From Chitinophagales bacterium (GTDB taxonomy: Bacteria; Bacteroidota; Bacteroidia; Chitinophagales; Chitinophagaceae): a DNA stretch of 64,000 nucleotides. The position numbers were made by a program, and so were the translations under genes. The stretch spans positions 248,001 through 312,000 of the forward strand of contig JAFLBK010000003.1 of the NCBI GenBank assembly GCA_017303335.1, read 5' to 3'. Shown in pieces: positions 54,609-62,628 of this stretch. The notes under the pieces are model-generated. The model was not told the origin of the DNA. It ran no database searches and saw only the letters and a list, made by a program, of their open reading frames with translations. The number at the start of each line of letters is the position of its first letter. Position 1 is the first letter of the stretch.

Positions 54609-55330
54609 TGTTTGTAAACACACGATACCGAAGCAAGGAAACGGAGATCATGGATGATTTTTCCCTGCAAGGCGATATGCTGCGCCAAACCCTCGACCAG
54701 ATCGCCCGGATCAACAAGCGGCTGGGGGGCAATAAAGCAACTCTCGGCGGACTGGATACGATATTACAAACGATTCCAACGAGCAACGTGATCCGCATAG
54801 CCGACCTGGGGTGCGGAAGCGGCGATATGCTGCGGGCTATCGCCGACTATGGCCGGAAAAATAAATACCGGTTAGCGCTCACCGGAATCGACAACAACGA
54901 TTTTACCGTAAATTATGCCCGGAAATGTTCGGCCGGTTACCCCGAGATCCGGTACGTGAAAATGGATGTGCTGAGCGAAGCATTCCGGGAACAGGAATTT
55001 GATATAACGGTGGCTACGCTTTTCCTGCATCATTTCGATGATGAACAGATCGGGCGTTTGCTGAACGATCTGGTGACCAGGAACCGCATCGGTCTTGTGA
55101 TCAACGACCTGCATCGAAGCAACATGGCCTACTACCTGTTCCGGTTCATCAGCCTTTTCATCCGCAACCCGATGGTTCGGAATGATGGCGCCATCTCCGT
55201 GCTGCGGGGATTTAAAAAAAAGGAATTAGAAGCGTTCCATAACGCATTAACGAATACAACAAGCACCATCCGCTGGAAATGGGCCTTCCGGTACCAATGG
55301 ATAATCCGAAAATATGAGCGTACGAATTAA
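54608..55330 (+). CDS. SAM-dependent methyltransferase B
   Basis: A 240-aa class I methyltransferase, paralogue of methyltransferase A. Motif I is IADLGCGSGDML at 64-75. The N-terminal part has the same layout (FSLQGDMLRQTLDQIARIN). The start at 54608 shares a base with the previous TAA; ATG 54650 (before DDFSLQGD) is an alternative. Post-motif region LFLHHFDDEQI is typical of small-molecule methyltransferases. Two copies side by side suggest two methyl groups at different ring positions, or an O- and C-methyl pair. Its last 17 bases overlap the PKS gene. Confidence 0.9.
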   Translation: MFVNTRYRSKETEIMDDFSLQGDMLRQTLDQIARINKRLGGNKATLGGLDTILQTIPTSNVIRIADLGCGSGDMLRAIADYGRKNKYRLALTGIDNNDFTVNYARKCSAGYPEIRYVKMDVLSEAFREQEFDITVATLFLHHFDDEQIGRLLNDLVTRNRIGLVINDLHRSNMAYYLFRFISLFIRNPMVRNDGAISVLRGFKKKELEAFHNALTNTTSTIRWKWAFRYQWIIRKYERTN

Positions 55331-56366
55331 AGCAGTTGCCAGTCAATTACCTCCCCACTCCCGTTCCACCGAAGAGATCATCCCCCTTGTTGAAGCGTGG
55401 CTGGCCGGCCAGGATGAACGATTCATCCGGAAAGTGATCAAGATCTTCGGCAATGCCGGTGTGAACCGGCGCTATTCCATCATGGGGCCAGAAGATGTTT
55501 TTGCCAAAACCTCCTTCGAAGAAAAGAACGACATCTACATCCGCGAATGCGGCAAACTGGCCGAGACATCCCTTCAAAAAGCGTTGGACAAAGCGGGCTG
55601 GCAGGCCACCGATATCGACTACATCATCACCGTGAGCTGCACCGGCATCATGATACCTTCCGTGGATGCCTACCTGGTGAACAGGCTGAAAATGAAACAG
55701 GACATTGTTCGGCTGCCCGTGACCGAAATGGGCTGTGCGGCCGGCATCTCGGGTATCATCTACGCCAGCAACTTCCTCGCTGCCAACCCGGGCAAACGGG
55801 CCGCCGTTGTTGCCGTGGAATCGCCCACCGCAACGTTCCAGCTCGATGATTTTTCGATGGCCAACATCGTAAGCGCCGCCATCTTCGGCGACGGAGCCGC
55901 CACCGTATTACTGAGTTCGGAAGAAACGACGGGCGGGCCCGCCGTGATCGCTAAGGAAATGTACCATTTTTACGACGCCACGGAGATGATGGGTTTCCGG
56001 CTTACCAACAGCGGGCTGCAAATGATCCTCGACGAAGCCGTGCCTGAAAAGATCGCCGGGCATTTCCCGAAGATCGTACACCCCTTCCTCGAAAGAAATG
56101 ACCTTACCATCGAAGATGTACAGCATTTTGTATTTCACCCCGGCGGCCGCAAGATCATCCAGACCGTGGAAGAACTCTTCGGCTCCCTGGGCAAAAACAT
56201 CGACGATACCAAAGAAATACTCCGGCAATACGGGAACATGTCGAGCGCAACGGTGTTATATGTACTGGAACGTTTCCTGGATAAAGACATCCCGTCCGGG
56301 GATACCGGACTGATGCTTAGCTTTGGTCCGGGTTTCTCCGCTCAAAGCATTCTGCTGAAATGGTAA
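55314..56366 (+). CDS. Type III polyketide synthase
   Basis: A 350-aa chalcone/stilbene-synthase-type PKS, a homodimeric condensing enzyme that uses malonyl-CoA to extend an acyl starter and fold it into a ring. The catalytic triad is intact: Cys141 in VTEMGCAAGISG, His275 in HFVFHPGGRK and Asn308 in QYGNMSSATVLY, and the C-terminal SFGPGFSAQS fits the GFGPG loop. The length is normal. The dedicated ketosynthase, dehydratase, reductase and ACP genes that follow suggest that its starter is a fatty acyl chain delivered by ACP, as the ArsB/ArsC enzymes of Azotobacter take theirs from a dedicated FAS. Alkylresorcinol or alkylpyrone products are expected; which one cannot be read here. Confidence 0.96.
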   Translation: MSVRIKAVASQLPPHSRSTEEIIPLVEAWLAGQDERFIRKVIKIFGNAGVNRRYSIMGPEDVFAKTSFEEKNDIYIRECGKLAETSLQKALDKAGWQATDIDYIITVSCTGIMIPSVDAYLVNRLKMKQDIVRLPVTEMGCAAGISGIIYASNFLAANPGKRAAVVAVESPTATFQLDDFSMANIVSAAIFGDGAATVLLSSEETTGGPAVIAKEMYHFYDATEMMGFRLTNSGLQMILDEAVPEKIAGHFPKIVHPFLERNDLTIEDVQHFVFHPGGRKIIQTVEELFGSLGKNIDDTKEILRQYGNMSSATVLYVLERFLDKDIPSGDTGLMLSFGPGFSAQSILLKW

Positions 56367-57157
56367 AAGAATTCGAACATAAAAACCAGTGGGCCCTGGT
56401 GCTCGGCGGCTCGGCCGGACTGGGTTTAGCCACGGCAAAAAAACTGGCTGCCCACGGTTGCAACATCATCATCGTGTTCCGGAGCGCCCGGGTACACCTG
56501 CCCGGGGTGGAAAAGGAGTTTGATGCGATCCGCACCACCGGTGTTCAGTTTCTCGCTTTCAACAAAGACGCGATGAACCGGGAGAAAAGAATGGAGATGA
56601 CCGGGGAGATCGTTACCGCACTCGGCAATACCGGGAAGATCCGCGTGCTGGTGCACAGCATCGCCAAAGGCAACCTGAAGCCGATGATCGACCCGGGCAA
56701 GCCCGAATTGCAGAACGAAGATTTTCACCTTACGCTGGACTCGATGGCCATCTGCCTCTACGACTGGACCAAGTTGCTGCATGAAAAAAAACTATTTGCC
56801 GACGACGCACGGGTGATCAGTTTCACCAGCGAAGGAAACCGTAAGGCCGTAAAGAGTTACGCCGCCGTTTCCGCAGCCAAAGCAGCCCTGGAAGCCATCA
56901 CCCGCAATATCGCACTGGAGTTTGCACCGGCCGGGATCAAAGCGAACTGCATACAGGCCGGCGTTACCGATACCGAATCCTTCCGCATGATCCCCGGGCA
57001 CGAACAGATCAAAGCCCATGCGCTGGATCACAATCCGTTCAAACGCCTGACCACACCCGAAGACATCGCCAACGTGGTGTACCTGCTTTGCAAAGATGAA
57101 GCGGCCTGGATCAACGGCAGCGTGATTATTGCCGATGGCGGCGAACATATCAATTAA
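56360..57157 (+). CDS. SDR reductase, enoyl-ACP-reductase-like (FabL/FabI type)
   Basis: A 265-aa SDR. The Gly-rich loop is LGGSAGLGLATAKKLA (15-30). The catalytic pair is Y167 and K174 (SYAAVSAAKAALEAITRN), a Y-x6-K spacing that marks enoyl-ACP reductases of the FabI/FabL kind rather than the Y-x3-K of keto reductases. The C-terminal AGIKANCIQAGVTDTESFR is in line. It would reduce enoyl-ACP in the starter line. No ketoreductase of the FabG kind is in the operon, so either this enzyme takes on that step or the cell's own FabG serves. The ATG overlaps the PKS stop by 7 bases. Confidence 0.88.
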   Translation: MVKEFEHKNQWALVLGGSAGLGLATAKKLAAHGCNIIIVFRSARVHLPGVEKEFDAIRTTGVQFLAFNKDAMNREKRMEMTGEIVTALGNTGKIRVLVHSIAKGNLKPMIDPGKPELQNEDFHLTLDSMAICLYDWTKLLHEKKLFADDARVISFTSEGNRKAVKSYAAVSAAKAALEAITRNIALEFAPAGIKANCIQAGVTDTESFRMIPGHEQIKAHALDHNPFKRLTTPEDIANVVYLLCKDEAAWINGSVIIADGGEHIN

Positions 57158-57160
57158 GTT

Positions 57161-57604
57161 ATGACCCAAAAAGAGATCCGCCAATACCTCCCCTATTCGC
57201 CACCCTTCCTGTTCGTGGATGAACTGACAGTGATCGGTCCGAACGGAATCACCGGGAACTACACTTACCGGAAAGATGAGTATTTCTATAAAGGGCATTT
57301 TAAAAAACAAGCGGTAACACCGGGTGTGATCCTCACCGAAACCATGGCGCAGATCGGCCTGGTATGCCTGGGTATCTATTTATTGAAAGACGAATTACAA
57401 AACGGTTCGCTGCCGGCACTTGCGCTCAGCTCGGCCGAAGTGGAATTCCTGCTGCCGGTATTCCCCGGAGAAAAAGTAACCGTCGTGTCCCGCAAAAAAT
57501 ATTTCCGCTTCAATAAACTCAAATGCGAGGTGGAGATGCAAAACGGGCAGGGAAAGATCGTGTGCCGGGGTGTCATTGCCGGACTCATAACAAAAACGAG
57601 ATGA
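57161..57604 (+). CDS. FabZ/FabA-like 3-hydroxyacyl-ACP dehydratase
   Basis: A 147-aa hot-dog-fold protein. The catalytic His is in FYKGHFKKQAVTPGVILTE (His near 48, with the Glu of LTETMAQIG at about 62), the FabZ pattern GHFP/xxPGV(L)(I)xE. Like FabZ it would remove water from 3-hydroxyacyl-ACP in the operon's own chain-building line. It follows the reductase by three bases, and its TGA overlaps the ketosynthase ATG (ATGA). The length is close to FabZ. Confidence 0.92.
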   Translation: MTQKEIRQYLPYSPPFLFVDELTVIGPNGITGNYTYRKDEYFYKGHFKKQAVTPGVILTETMAQIGLVCLGIYLLKDELQNGSLPALALSSAEVEFLLPVFPGEKVTVVSRKKYFRFNKLKCEVEMQNGQGKIVCRGVIAGLITKTR

Positions 57605-58878
57605 ACAACCGGGTGGTCATAACAGGATTGGGCGTAGTAGCACCGAATGGGGTTGGCATACCCGCTTTCCGCCATGCGATCCGCCAGGGCATTTCCGGTA
57701 TCCGGTTTTTCAAGGAACTGGAAGACCTGAAGTTTTCCTGTTGCATCGGCGGCATGCCGGAGGTTTCCGAAGAAACCCGGTTGAAATATCTCAGCCCCCT
57801 GCAATTGCGGAACTTCAACAGTTCGGGCATCCTCTACGGTTGCATGGCCGGGATAGATGCCTGGAAAGACGCGGGATTATCCATCGATGAGAACAGCCCT
57901 ACCGATTATGACAGCGGCACCGTTTTCGGAACCGGCACCTCGGGTGTTGACAAATACCGGGAATCAATTTATAAAGTAGACGCGGGCCAGGTAAAAGCCC
58001 TCGGCAGTACCACGGTGATCCAGATCATGGCCAGTGGTATATCGGCCTATCTCGGGGGTATACTCGGATTGGGAAACCTGGTCACCACCAATTCATCGGC
58101 CTGTTGCACCGGCACCGAAGCCATCCTGATGGGTTACGAACGCATCAGGGCAGTCAGGGCCAAACGCATGCTCGTGGGCGGATGCAGTGATCATGGTCCG
58201 TACGTATGGGCAGGCTTCGACGCGTTACGGGTTCTTAATTACAAACAAAACGACCATCCCGAACAGGCATCACGCCCCATGAGCGCTACGGCAAGCGGTT
58301 TTGTTCCGGGAAGCGGCGCCGGCGCTTTGTTGCTGGAGTCGCTCGACTCGGCGTTGGAACGAAAAGCGACCATCTATGCCGAAATACTGGGCGGCGCTTC
58401 CAACGCCGGTGGCCAGCGGGGCGAAGGCAGCATGACGGCTCCCAACAACGAAGCCGTACAACGTTGCATCCGCGACGCGGTGAAAGACGCGGGCATTGCA
58501 GCGGCGGATATCGACCTGGTCAACGGACACCTTACCGCTACTGCCAAAGACGCCACGGAGGTTCGCAACTGGGCAGAAGCGCTCGGCCGAAGCGGCAATG
58601 ATTTTCCCTATATCCATTCCCTGAAATCGATGACGGGCCATTGCCTCGGCGCTTCGGGCGCCATCGAAAGCGTGGCCGCGGTACTTGGTTTGAAAGAAGG
58701 ATTTATCTTCCCGTCCATTAACTGCGAAGACATACATCCCGGGATCGTTGAATGCATTAGCGCTGAAAAAATCCCGCAAAAACTTTTAGAAAACGATAAA
58801 TTGCAGGTAGTGGCCAAGGCAAGTTTTGGTTTTGGCGACATCAACAGCTGCATCATTCTTAAAAAATTCCCTGGATGA
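57601..58878 (+). CDS. Beta-ketoacyl-ACP synthase, FabF/KAS II-like
   Basis: A 425-aa condensing enzyme. The catalytic Cys is C168 (SSACCTGTEAI), the His pair is H310 in VNGHLTATAKDATE and H347 in LKSMTGHCLGASGAIE, and the Gly-rich GFGDINSCIIL closes it. The NGHLTATAKDA phrase replaces the usual xxHGTxTxxND, a deviation that may tune its acyl-chain preference. No chain-length-factor partner is present, so this is one KS working in a linear fatty-acid fashion. The start overlaps the dehydratase stop, the ACP start overlaps its stop. The frame is open upstream to 57523, but ATG 57601 fits the family and the overlap. Confidence 0.93.
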   Translation: MNNRVVITGLGVVAPNGVGIPAFRHAIRQGISGIRFFKELEDLKFSCCIGGMPEVSEETRLKYLSPLQLRNFNSSGILYGCMAGIDAWKDAGLSIDENSPTDYDSGTVFGTGTSGVDKYRESIYKVDAGQVKALGSTTVIQIMASGISAYLGGILGLGNLVTTNSSACCTGTEAILMGYERIRAVRAKRMLVGGCSDHGPYVWAGFDALRVLNYKQNDHPEQASRPMSATASGFVPGSGAGALLLESLDSALERKATIYAEILGGASNAGGQRGEGSMTAPNNEAVQRCIRDAVKDAGIAAADIDLVNGHLTATAKDATEVRNWAEALGRSGNDFPYIHSLKSMTGHCLGASGAIESVAAVLGLKEGFIFPSINCEDIHPGIVECISAEKIPQKLLENDKLQVVAKASFGFGDINSCIILKKFPG

Positions 58879-59129
58879 CCACCGAAGAACTGATACCCCG
58901 GCTTAAAGAGATCATCAAGCCCTATGTACGCAACCAGGAAGCCTTCAACAACCTCACCGAACAAACCGATTTCCTGAACGACCTCAAGATCAACTCAGCC
59001 AACCTCGTGGATGTGGTGCTCGATATCGAAACCGCTTTCGACATCATCATCGACAACGAATCAATGGAAAAAATGCTGAACGTGAAAGCGGCCCTGGACA
59101 TCATCACCCAAAAGCTCGGCGAAAAATGA
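58875..59129 (+). CDS. Acyl carrier protein
   Basis: An 84-aa acidic helical protein with the ACP layout. The phosphopantetheine Ser is S41 in DLKINSANLVDVVLDIE; the usual DSL around it is NSA here, which is uncommon. It would carry the growing chain for the ketosynthase and pass it to the type III PKS. It starts in an ATGA overlap after the ketosynthase and its own TGA overlaps the start of the phosphopantetheinyl transferase, so all three are tightly coupled. An ACP outside of the cell's main acpP supports a dedicated chain line. Confidence 0.88.
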   Translation: MTTEELIPRLKEIIKPYVRNQEAFNNLTEQTDFLNDLKINSANLVDVVLDIETAFDIIIDNESMEKMLNVKAALDIITQKLGEK

Positions 59130-59707
59130 GGGGCAACGACATCATCGACCTGCAGGCCGCCAGCCGCGAAACAAACTGGCGGCGGAAGGGATTTCTCGAA
59201 AAGATATGTACGCCCGGCGAACTGCACTATGTACTTGAAGCCGATGACCCGGACAGAGCGGTATGGAGGCTTTGGAGCATCAAGGAAAGCGCCTACAAGG
59301 TTCATGTGCGATCCGTAAAAACAAGATCCTTTGCCCCGTGGCAATTATCCTGTACCATACTCGACAACACAAAAAGCCGGGTAGCGATCGGCGGTTATTA
59401 CTATACGTGCAGCACCTTGGAAACCGCCGGCTATATATACAGTACAGCCGTTGCCGCCGAAGAAACGAAAGCTCCGGTTATCGATCATTGCTTCGGGGTT
59501 CGCGGGGAAAACTGGCTGCAGCAACAGGAATATATTTACCAGCGCATCATCGACCGTTACGCAGAACTGGCAGGTTGCAAAAAAGAATCGCTGCGCATTT
59601 GTAAGGATGTATTGAATATACCTTCTTTATACGACAGCGAAGACCATTCGCGGTTGTTTTTGTCTATTACCCACCATGGCCGTTACGCCGCCTTCACCAT
59701 CAATTGA
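59126..59707 (+). CDS. 4'-phosphopantetheinyl transferase
   Basis: A 193-aa protein of the phosphopantetheinyl transferase superfamily. The first Mg-binding motif is GNDIIDL near the N-terminus, and the second is WSIKESAYK (near 50-58), with a KE pair as in all PPTases. It would move the phosphopantetheine arm from CoA to the operon's ACP, explaining its tight coupling to the ACP gene by an ATGA overlap. The C-terminal part (ITHHGRYAAFTI) fits the family. A dedicated PPTase fits an ACP with an odd Ser context. Confidence 0.9.
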   Translation: MRGNDIIDLQAASRETNWRRKGFLEKICTPGELHYVLEADDPDRAVWRLWSIKESAYKVHVRSVKTRSFAPWQLSCTILDNTKSRVAIGGYYYTCSTLETAGYIYSTAVAAEETKAPVIDHCFGVRGENWLQQQEYIYQRIIDRYAELAGCKKESLRICKDVLNIPSLYDSEDHSRLFLSITHHGRYAAFTIN

Positions 59708-59712
59708 AACCG

Positions 59713-60150
59713 ATGAAAGAATTCTTTTCCTACGCGACCGGCAAATTGAATGTCGACAAAAAACTGATCCTCACCTATGTCGTTGTATATTTTGCCTGGG
59801 GTGTGGGGATGAACTATTTCGGGCAATACATGCAGATCGCCCGTTTCACTTACTGGTGGCAGATCATCACCTGTTATATCCTGTACATGGTACCGATCTC
59901 GCTGCTGCTCCGCAACCTGCCCTTTCATGCGCAATATGCGTACGGGCTGGTGGCGATGGGTTTTCTCGAATTCGGCGGCTATGCCATCCGATCTTCGTAT
60001 GCGTACCCGGATAATATCCTCGACCGGTTTTTCAGTCCGCAGAATTTCAGCCTGGGCATGGCCCTGTTCTTCGCCCTCTATTTCCCGGCGGGCAACTGGA
60101 TCGTTGGGAATATCTATTCGCTGGTACTGGGAAAGAAAGCTGAAGGCTGA
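59713..60150 (+). CDS. Small four-helix membrane protein of the PKS operon
   Basis: A 145-aa inner-membrane protein with about four helices (LILTYVVVYFAWGVGMNY, WWQIITCYILYMVPISLLL, AYGLVAMGFLEFGGYAI, SLGMALFFALYFPAGNWIVG). No family recognised. The start may be the ATG at 59713 or the TTG at 59704 that overlaps the PPTase stop, as all earlier genes of the operon overlap; the TTG start would add MKP to the sequence. It may anchor the pathway or help to move its lipid product, but that is only position-based. Convergent with the ATP-grasp gene, three bases away. Confidence 0.75.
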   Translation: MKEFFSYATGKLNVDKKLILTYVVVYFAWGVGMNYFGQYMQIARFTYWWQIITCYILYMVPISLLLRNLPFHAQYAYGLVAMGFLEFGGYAIRSSYAYPDNILDRFFSPQNFSLGMALFFALYFPAGNWIVGNIYSLVLGKKAEG

Positions 60151-60152
60151 AC

Positions 60153-61277
60153 TCACCCGATCTTCGCGTCCGCTTCGCGGATCACTTTAAAATGGGCCTT
60201 TATACCATCCATGAATTTCTTTCCTTTCATAAAAGGCCAGGGCTTGATGCCCTGCCGGCTGTTGTAAGCGCAGATGCGGTAAAGCGCCTTCCAGTGTTTT
60301 AATATCTCTTTGTAAGCGCCGATGAGGGTATATCCGGTATCGTAGAAATGGTTGGGTTCGGCGCCACAGCCATTGTATTCGAGGATGCTGAAATGCCGGC
60401 CGTTCTTCAGGTCTTCCACACTGCTGCACATGATATCGTACCGGCCATAGAAGAAATCATCGATACCCAGGCTGATCTCATCGAAGATGCGCACCAGTTT
60501 ATCATCGATGTGTTCCCGGAGGTCGACGAAATGAGCGCCGCGGTTGTGGTTGGCGGCATAGCTCAGCATGTATTTCTCCCCTGCCGGCAGGATCTCGTTC
60601 CAACGCTCTTTATGCTTGCTGTGCATCTCGCCCATGCGCTTTTGCCCCTTGGGATGCTTCAGCACCAGTTGTTCCAGCGTATCTTTTCCATTACCCGTTA
60701 CCTGCAGCGGTATCTTATGCAGGAAACCGGTTACGGTTCCTTTTTGCTCTTTCGGATGCCGGATGTAAAATACACTTACCTCCATCGGGTAACTCACCAG
60801 TTCCTGTACAATGTATTCTACCGGGAGGTTTGCGTGGTAGTTCCGGAATTCCTCCTCGGTATCGATCTTACGGAACAGGATACCCTGGCAGCCCACTTCG
60901 GGTTTCGCCACAAAGGGATAGCGGATACCGCTTTGCCGGAGCCTTTCCAGTACGTGATCGAAATCTTCCCCAGGCATCACATTGAACGTGGCGGGATAGA
61001 GGTGTTTGGGAAGCAGGTCATACATTTCCTTTTTGGGCTCTCCATCCATTCCGCCGAAGGTGATCTTCGGGTTACTGGGCGTAAAGAACCATACCGACCC
61101 GGAGCGGATCATGTACCATACCCATACCGGTGCGATGGGTGCGTATAAAAGTTTAAAAGGCCAGGCCTCCCATTTCGTAATCCGTTCAACAATGTTTCTC
61201 ACGGCTGCGAAGATATTCAAAAGCAGGGAGTGAACGATACAGCGGGTTACCGCATCTGTTTCAGAAAATAATTTCAT
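60153..61277 (-). CDS. ATP-grasp domain protein
   Basis: A 374-aa protein with an ATP-grasp fold. The N-terminal helical stretch (LLLNIFAAVRNIVERITKWE and an aromatic-rich WPFKLLYAPIAPVWVWYMI) may be a membrane-associated part; the ATP domain has YPFVAKPEVGCQGILFRKI, YIVQELVSYPMEVSVFYI and the metal-binding end FSILEYNGCGAEPNHFYDTG. It would ligate a carboxylate to an amine, thiol or hydroxyl. I chose ATG 61277 rather than the 61292 frame start. It ends three bases from the phenolic-lipid operon on the opposite strand and is divergent from the Fe-S protein gene. A link to the lipid pathway is not shown. Confidence 0.85.
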   Translation of the reverse strand: MKLFSETDAVTRCIVHSLLLNIFAAVRNIVERITKWEAWPFKLLYAPIAPVWVWYMIRSGSVWFFTPSNPKITFGGMDGEPKKEMYDLLPKHLYPATFNVMPGEDFDHVLERLRQSGIRYPFVAKPEVGCQGILFRKIDTEEEFRNYHANLPVEYIVQELVSYPMEVSVFYIRHPKEQKGTVTGFLHKIPLQVTGNGKDTLEQLVLKHPKGQKRMGEMHSKHKERWNEILPAGEKYMLSYAANHNRGAHFVDLREHIDDKLVRIFDEISLGIDDFFYGRYDIMCSSVEDLKNGRHFSILEYNGCGAEPNHFYDTGYTLIGAYKEILKHWKALYRICAYNSRQGIKPWPFMKGKKFMDGIKAHFKVIREADAKIG

Positions 61278-61318
61278 TGTATATTGCAGCATTCATCAAC
61301 CCGAATAAACGATCAGTT

Positions 61319-62101
61319 ATGCATGTACCTACCATGGCCGAGATGATGGCGAAGGGCGAGAGCCCCGATGTATTGTTTTGGGTGGGCTGCGCCGGCAGTT
61401 TCGACCAGCGGGCGCAAAAGATCACCAAGGCATTCGTTACCATCCTCGATAAGGTAGGCATCCGCTACGCGATCCTGGGTAAGGAAGAGATGTGCACCGG
61501 CGACCCCGCCCGCCGTGCCGGCAACGAGTTCATGTTCCAGATGATGGCGTACCAGAATATCCAGGTGCTGAATGGGTATGGCATCAAAAAGATCGTGACC
61601 GCCTGTCCGCATTGCTTCAATACCCTCCGGAATGAATATCCCGAACTGGGTGGCAACTACGAAGTCATCCACCATGCTACCTTCCTGCAGCAACTCATCG
61701 ATGAAGGCAGGATAAAAATGACCGGTGGCGGAACTTTCAAAGGACAAAAGATCACCTACCACGACAGCTGTTACCTCGGCCGCGCCAACGATATCTATGA
61801 AGCGCCCCGCAAAGTGCTGGAGGCGCTGGACGTTTCATTGGTGGAAATGAAACGCTGCCGCAGCAACGGACTCTGTTGCGGTGCCGGCGGCGCCCAGATG
61901 TTCAAGGAAGAAGAAAAAGGAACCACCCGCATCAATTTTGAACGCACAAACGAAGCGCTGGAAACCGGCGCTTCCGTGATCGCGGCCGCCTGCCCCTTCT
62001 GCAATACCATGATGACCGATGGCGTGAAGAACAACAACAAGGAAGAGGATGTGAAAGTGCTGGATATCGCGGAATTGGTAGCAGCGTCTATGAGCAATTA
62101 A
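61319..62101 (+). CDS. CCG-domain Fe-S protein, HdrB/LutA-like
   Basis: A 260-aa soluble protein with two CCG (cysteine-rich) domains, as in heterodisulfide reductase subunit B, GlpC and LutA. Cys-rich phrases are VGCAGSFDQRA, TACPHCFNTLRNEYP, YHDSCYLGR, NGLCCGAGGAQMF and ACPFCNTMMTDG. They bind a noncubane 4Fe-4S cluster for electron transfer or disulfide reduction. The normal partner, an HdrC-type 4Fe-4S/membrane protein, is not in the window. The frame is open to 61277 but the first ATG that is followed by the family start is 61319; the earlier codons overlap the divergent ATP-grasp gene. The next gene, of unknown function, follows on the same strand. Confidence 0.92.
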   Translation: MHVPTMAEMMAKGESPDVLFWVGCAGSFDQRAQKITKAFVTILDKVGIRYAILGKEEMCTGDPARRAGNEFMFQMMAYQNIQVLNGYGIKKIVTACPHCFNTLRNEYPELGGNYEVIHHATFLQQLIDEGRIKMTGGGTFKGQKITYHDSCYLGRANDIYEAPRKVLEALDVSLVEMKRCRSNGLCCGAGGAQMFKEEEKGTTRINFERTNEALETGASVIAAACPFCNTMMTDGVKNNNKEEDVKVLDIAELVAASMSN

Positions 62102-62117
62102 GAATTAAAAATTAGAA

Positions 62118-62624
62118 ATGAACGTAGATTTCCGTTCACATATCCCCGCCGGTTTCAGCGACGATTCCCGTGTCTGGATCTACCAGTGCAACCGCCTCTT
62201 TTCACTCAGTGAAGCCCTGCAACTGGAACCCATGCTGCAGGATTTTGTAGCCGGCTGGAACAGCCATGGCGACCCGGTGAAGGGCTATGCCAATCTCTTC
62301 TTCGGACAATTCATCATCCTCATGGCCGATGAAACCGCCACCGGCGTGAGCGGCTGCAGTACCGATACATCGGTGCGGCTGATCAAATCCATCGAACAAC
62401 AGTTCAACGTACAGCTATTCGACCGGCAAAGCCTGGCCTTCATGATCAAGGATAAGATACAGGTACTGCCGCTAAGCCAGCTCGCCTACGCGGTGGAGAA
62501 TAATTTCATCAACGGCGACACACTCTATTTCAACAATACGGTATTGACCAAAAAGGAATGGATGGATCATTGGCTCATCCCGGTAAAGGAAAGCTGGCTG
62601 GCCAAACGATTGGCGATGGCCTGA
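62118..62624 (+). CDS. Conserved hypothetical protein, 168 aa
   Basis: A soluble protein of a family often found in Bacteroidota and sometimes misnamed ABC transporter ATPase; there is no Walker motif. The conserved-looking centre is ATGVSGCSTDTSVRLIKSIE, with a Cys that might be reactive, followed by a region rich in aromatic residues. It has no signal or membrane segment. It follows the Fe-S protein by 16 bases, with an AAGAATTA tract between, and so may share its transcript. The function is unknown. Confidence 0.85.
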   Translation: MNVDFRSHIPAGFSDDSRVWIYQCNRLFSLSEALQLEPMLQDFVAGWNSHGDPVKGYANLFFGQFIILMADETATGVSGCSTDTSVRLIKSIEQQFNVQLFDRQSLAFMIKDKIQVLPLSQLAYAVENNFINGDTLYFNNTVLTKKEWMDHWLIPVKESWLAKRLAMA

Positions 62625-62628
62625 TCCC

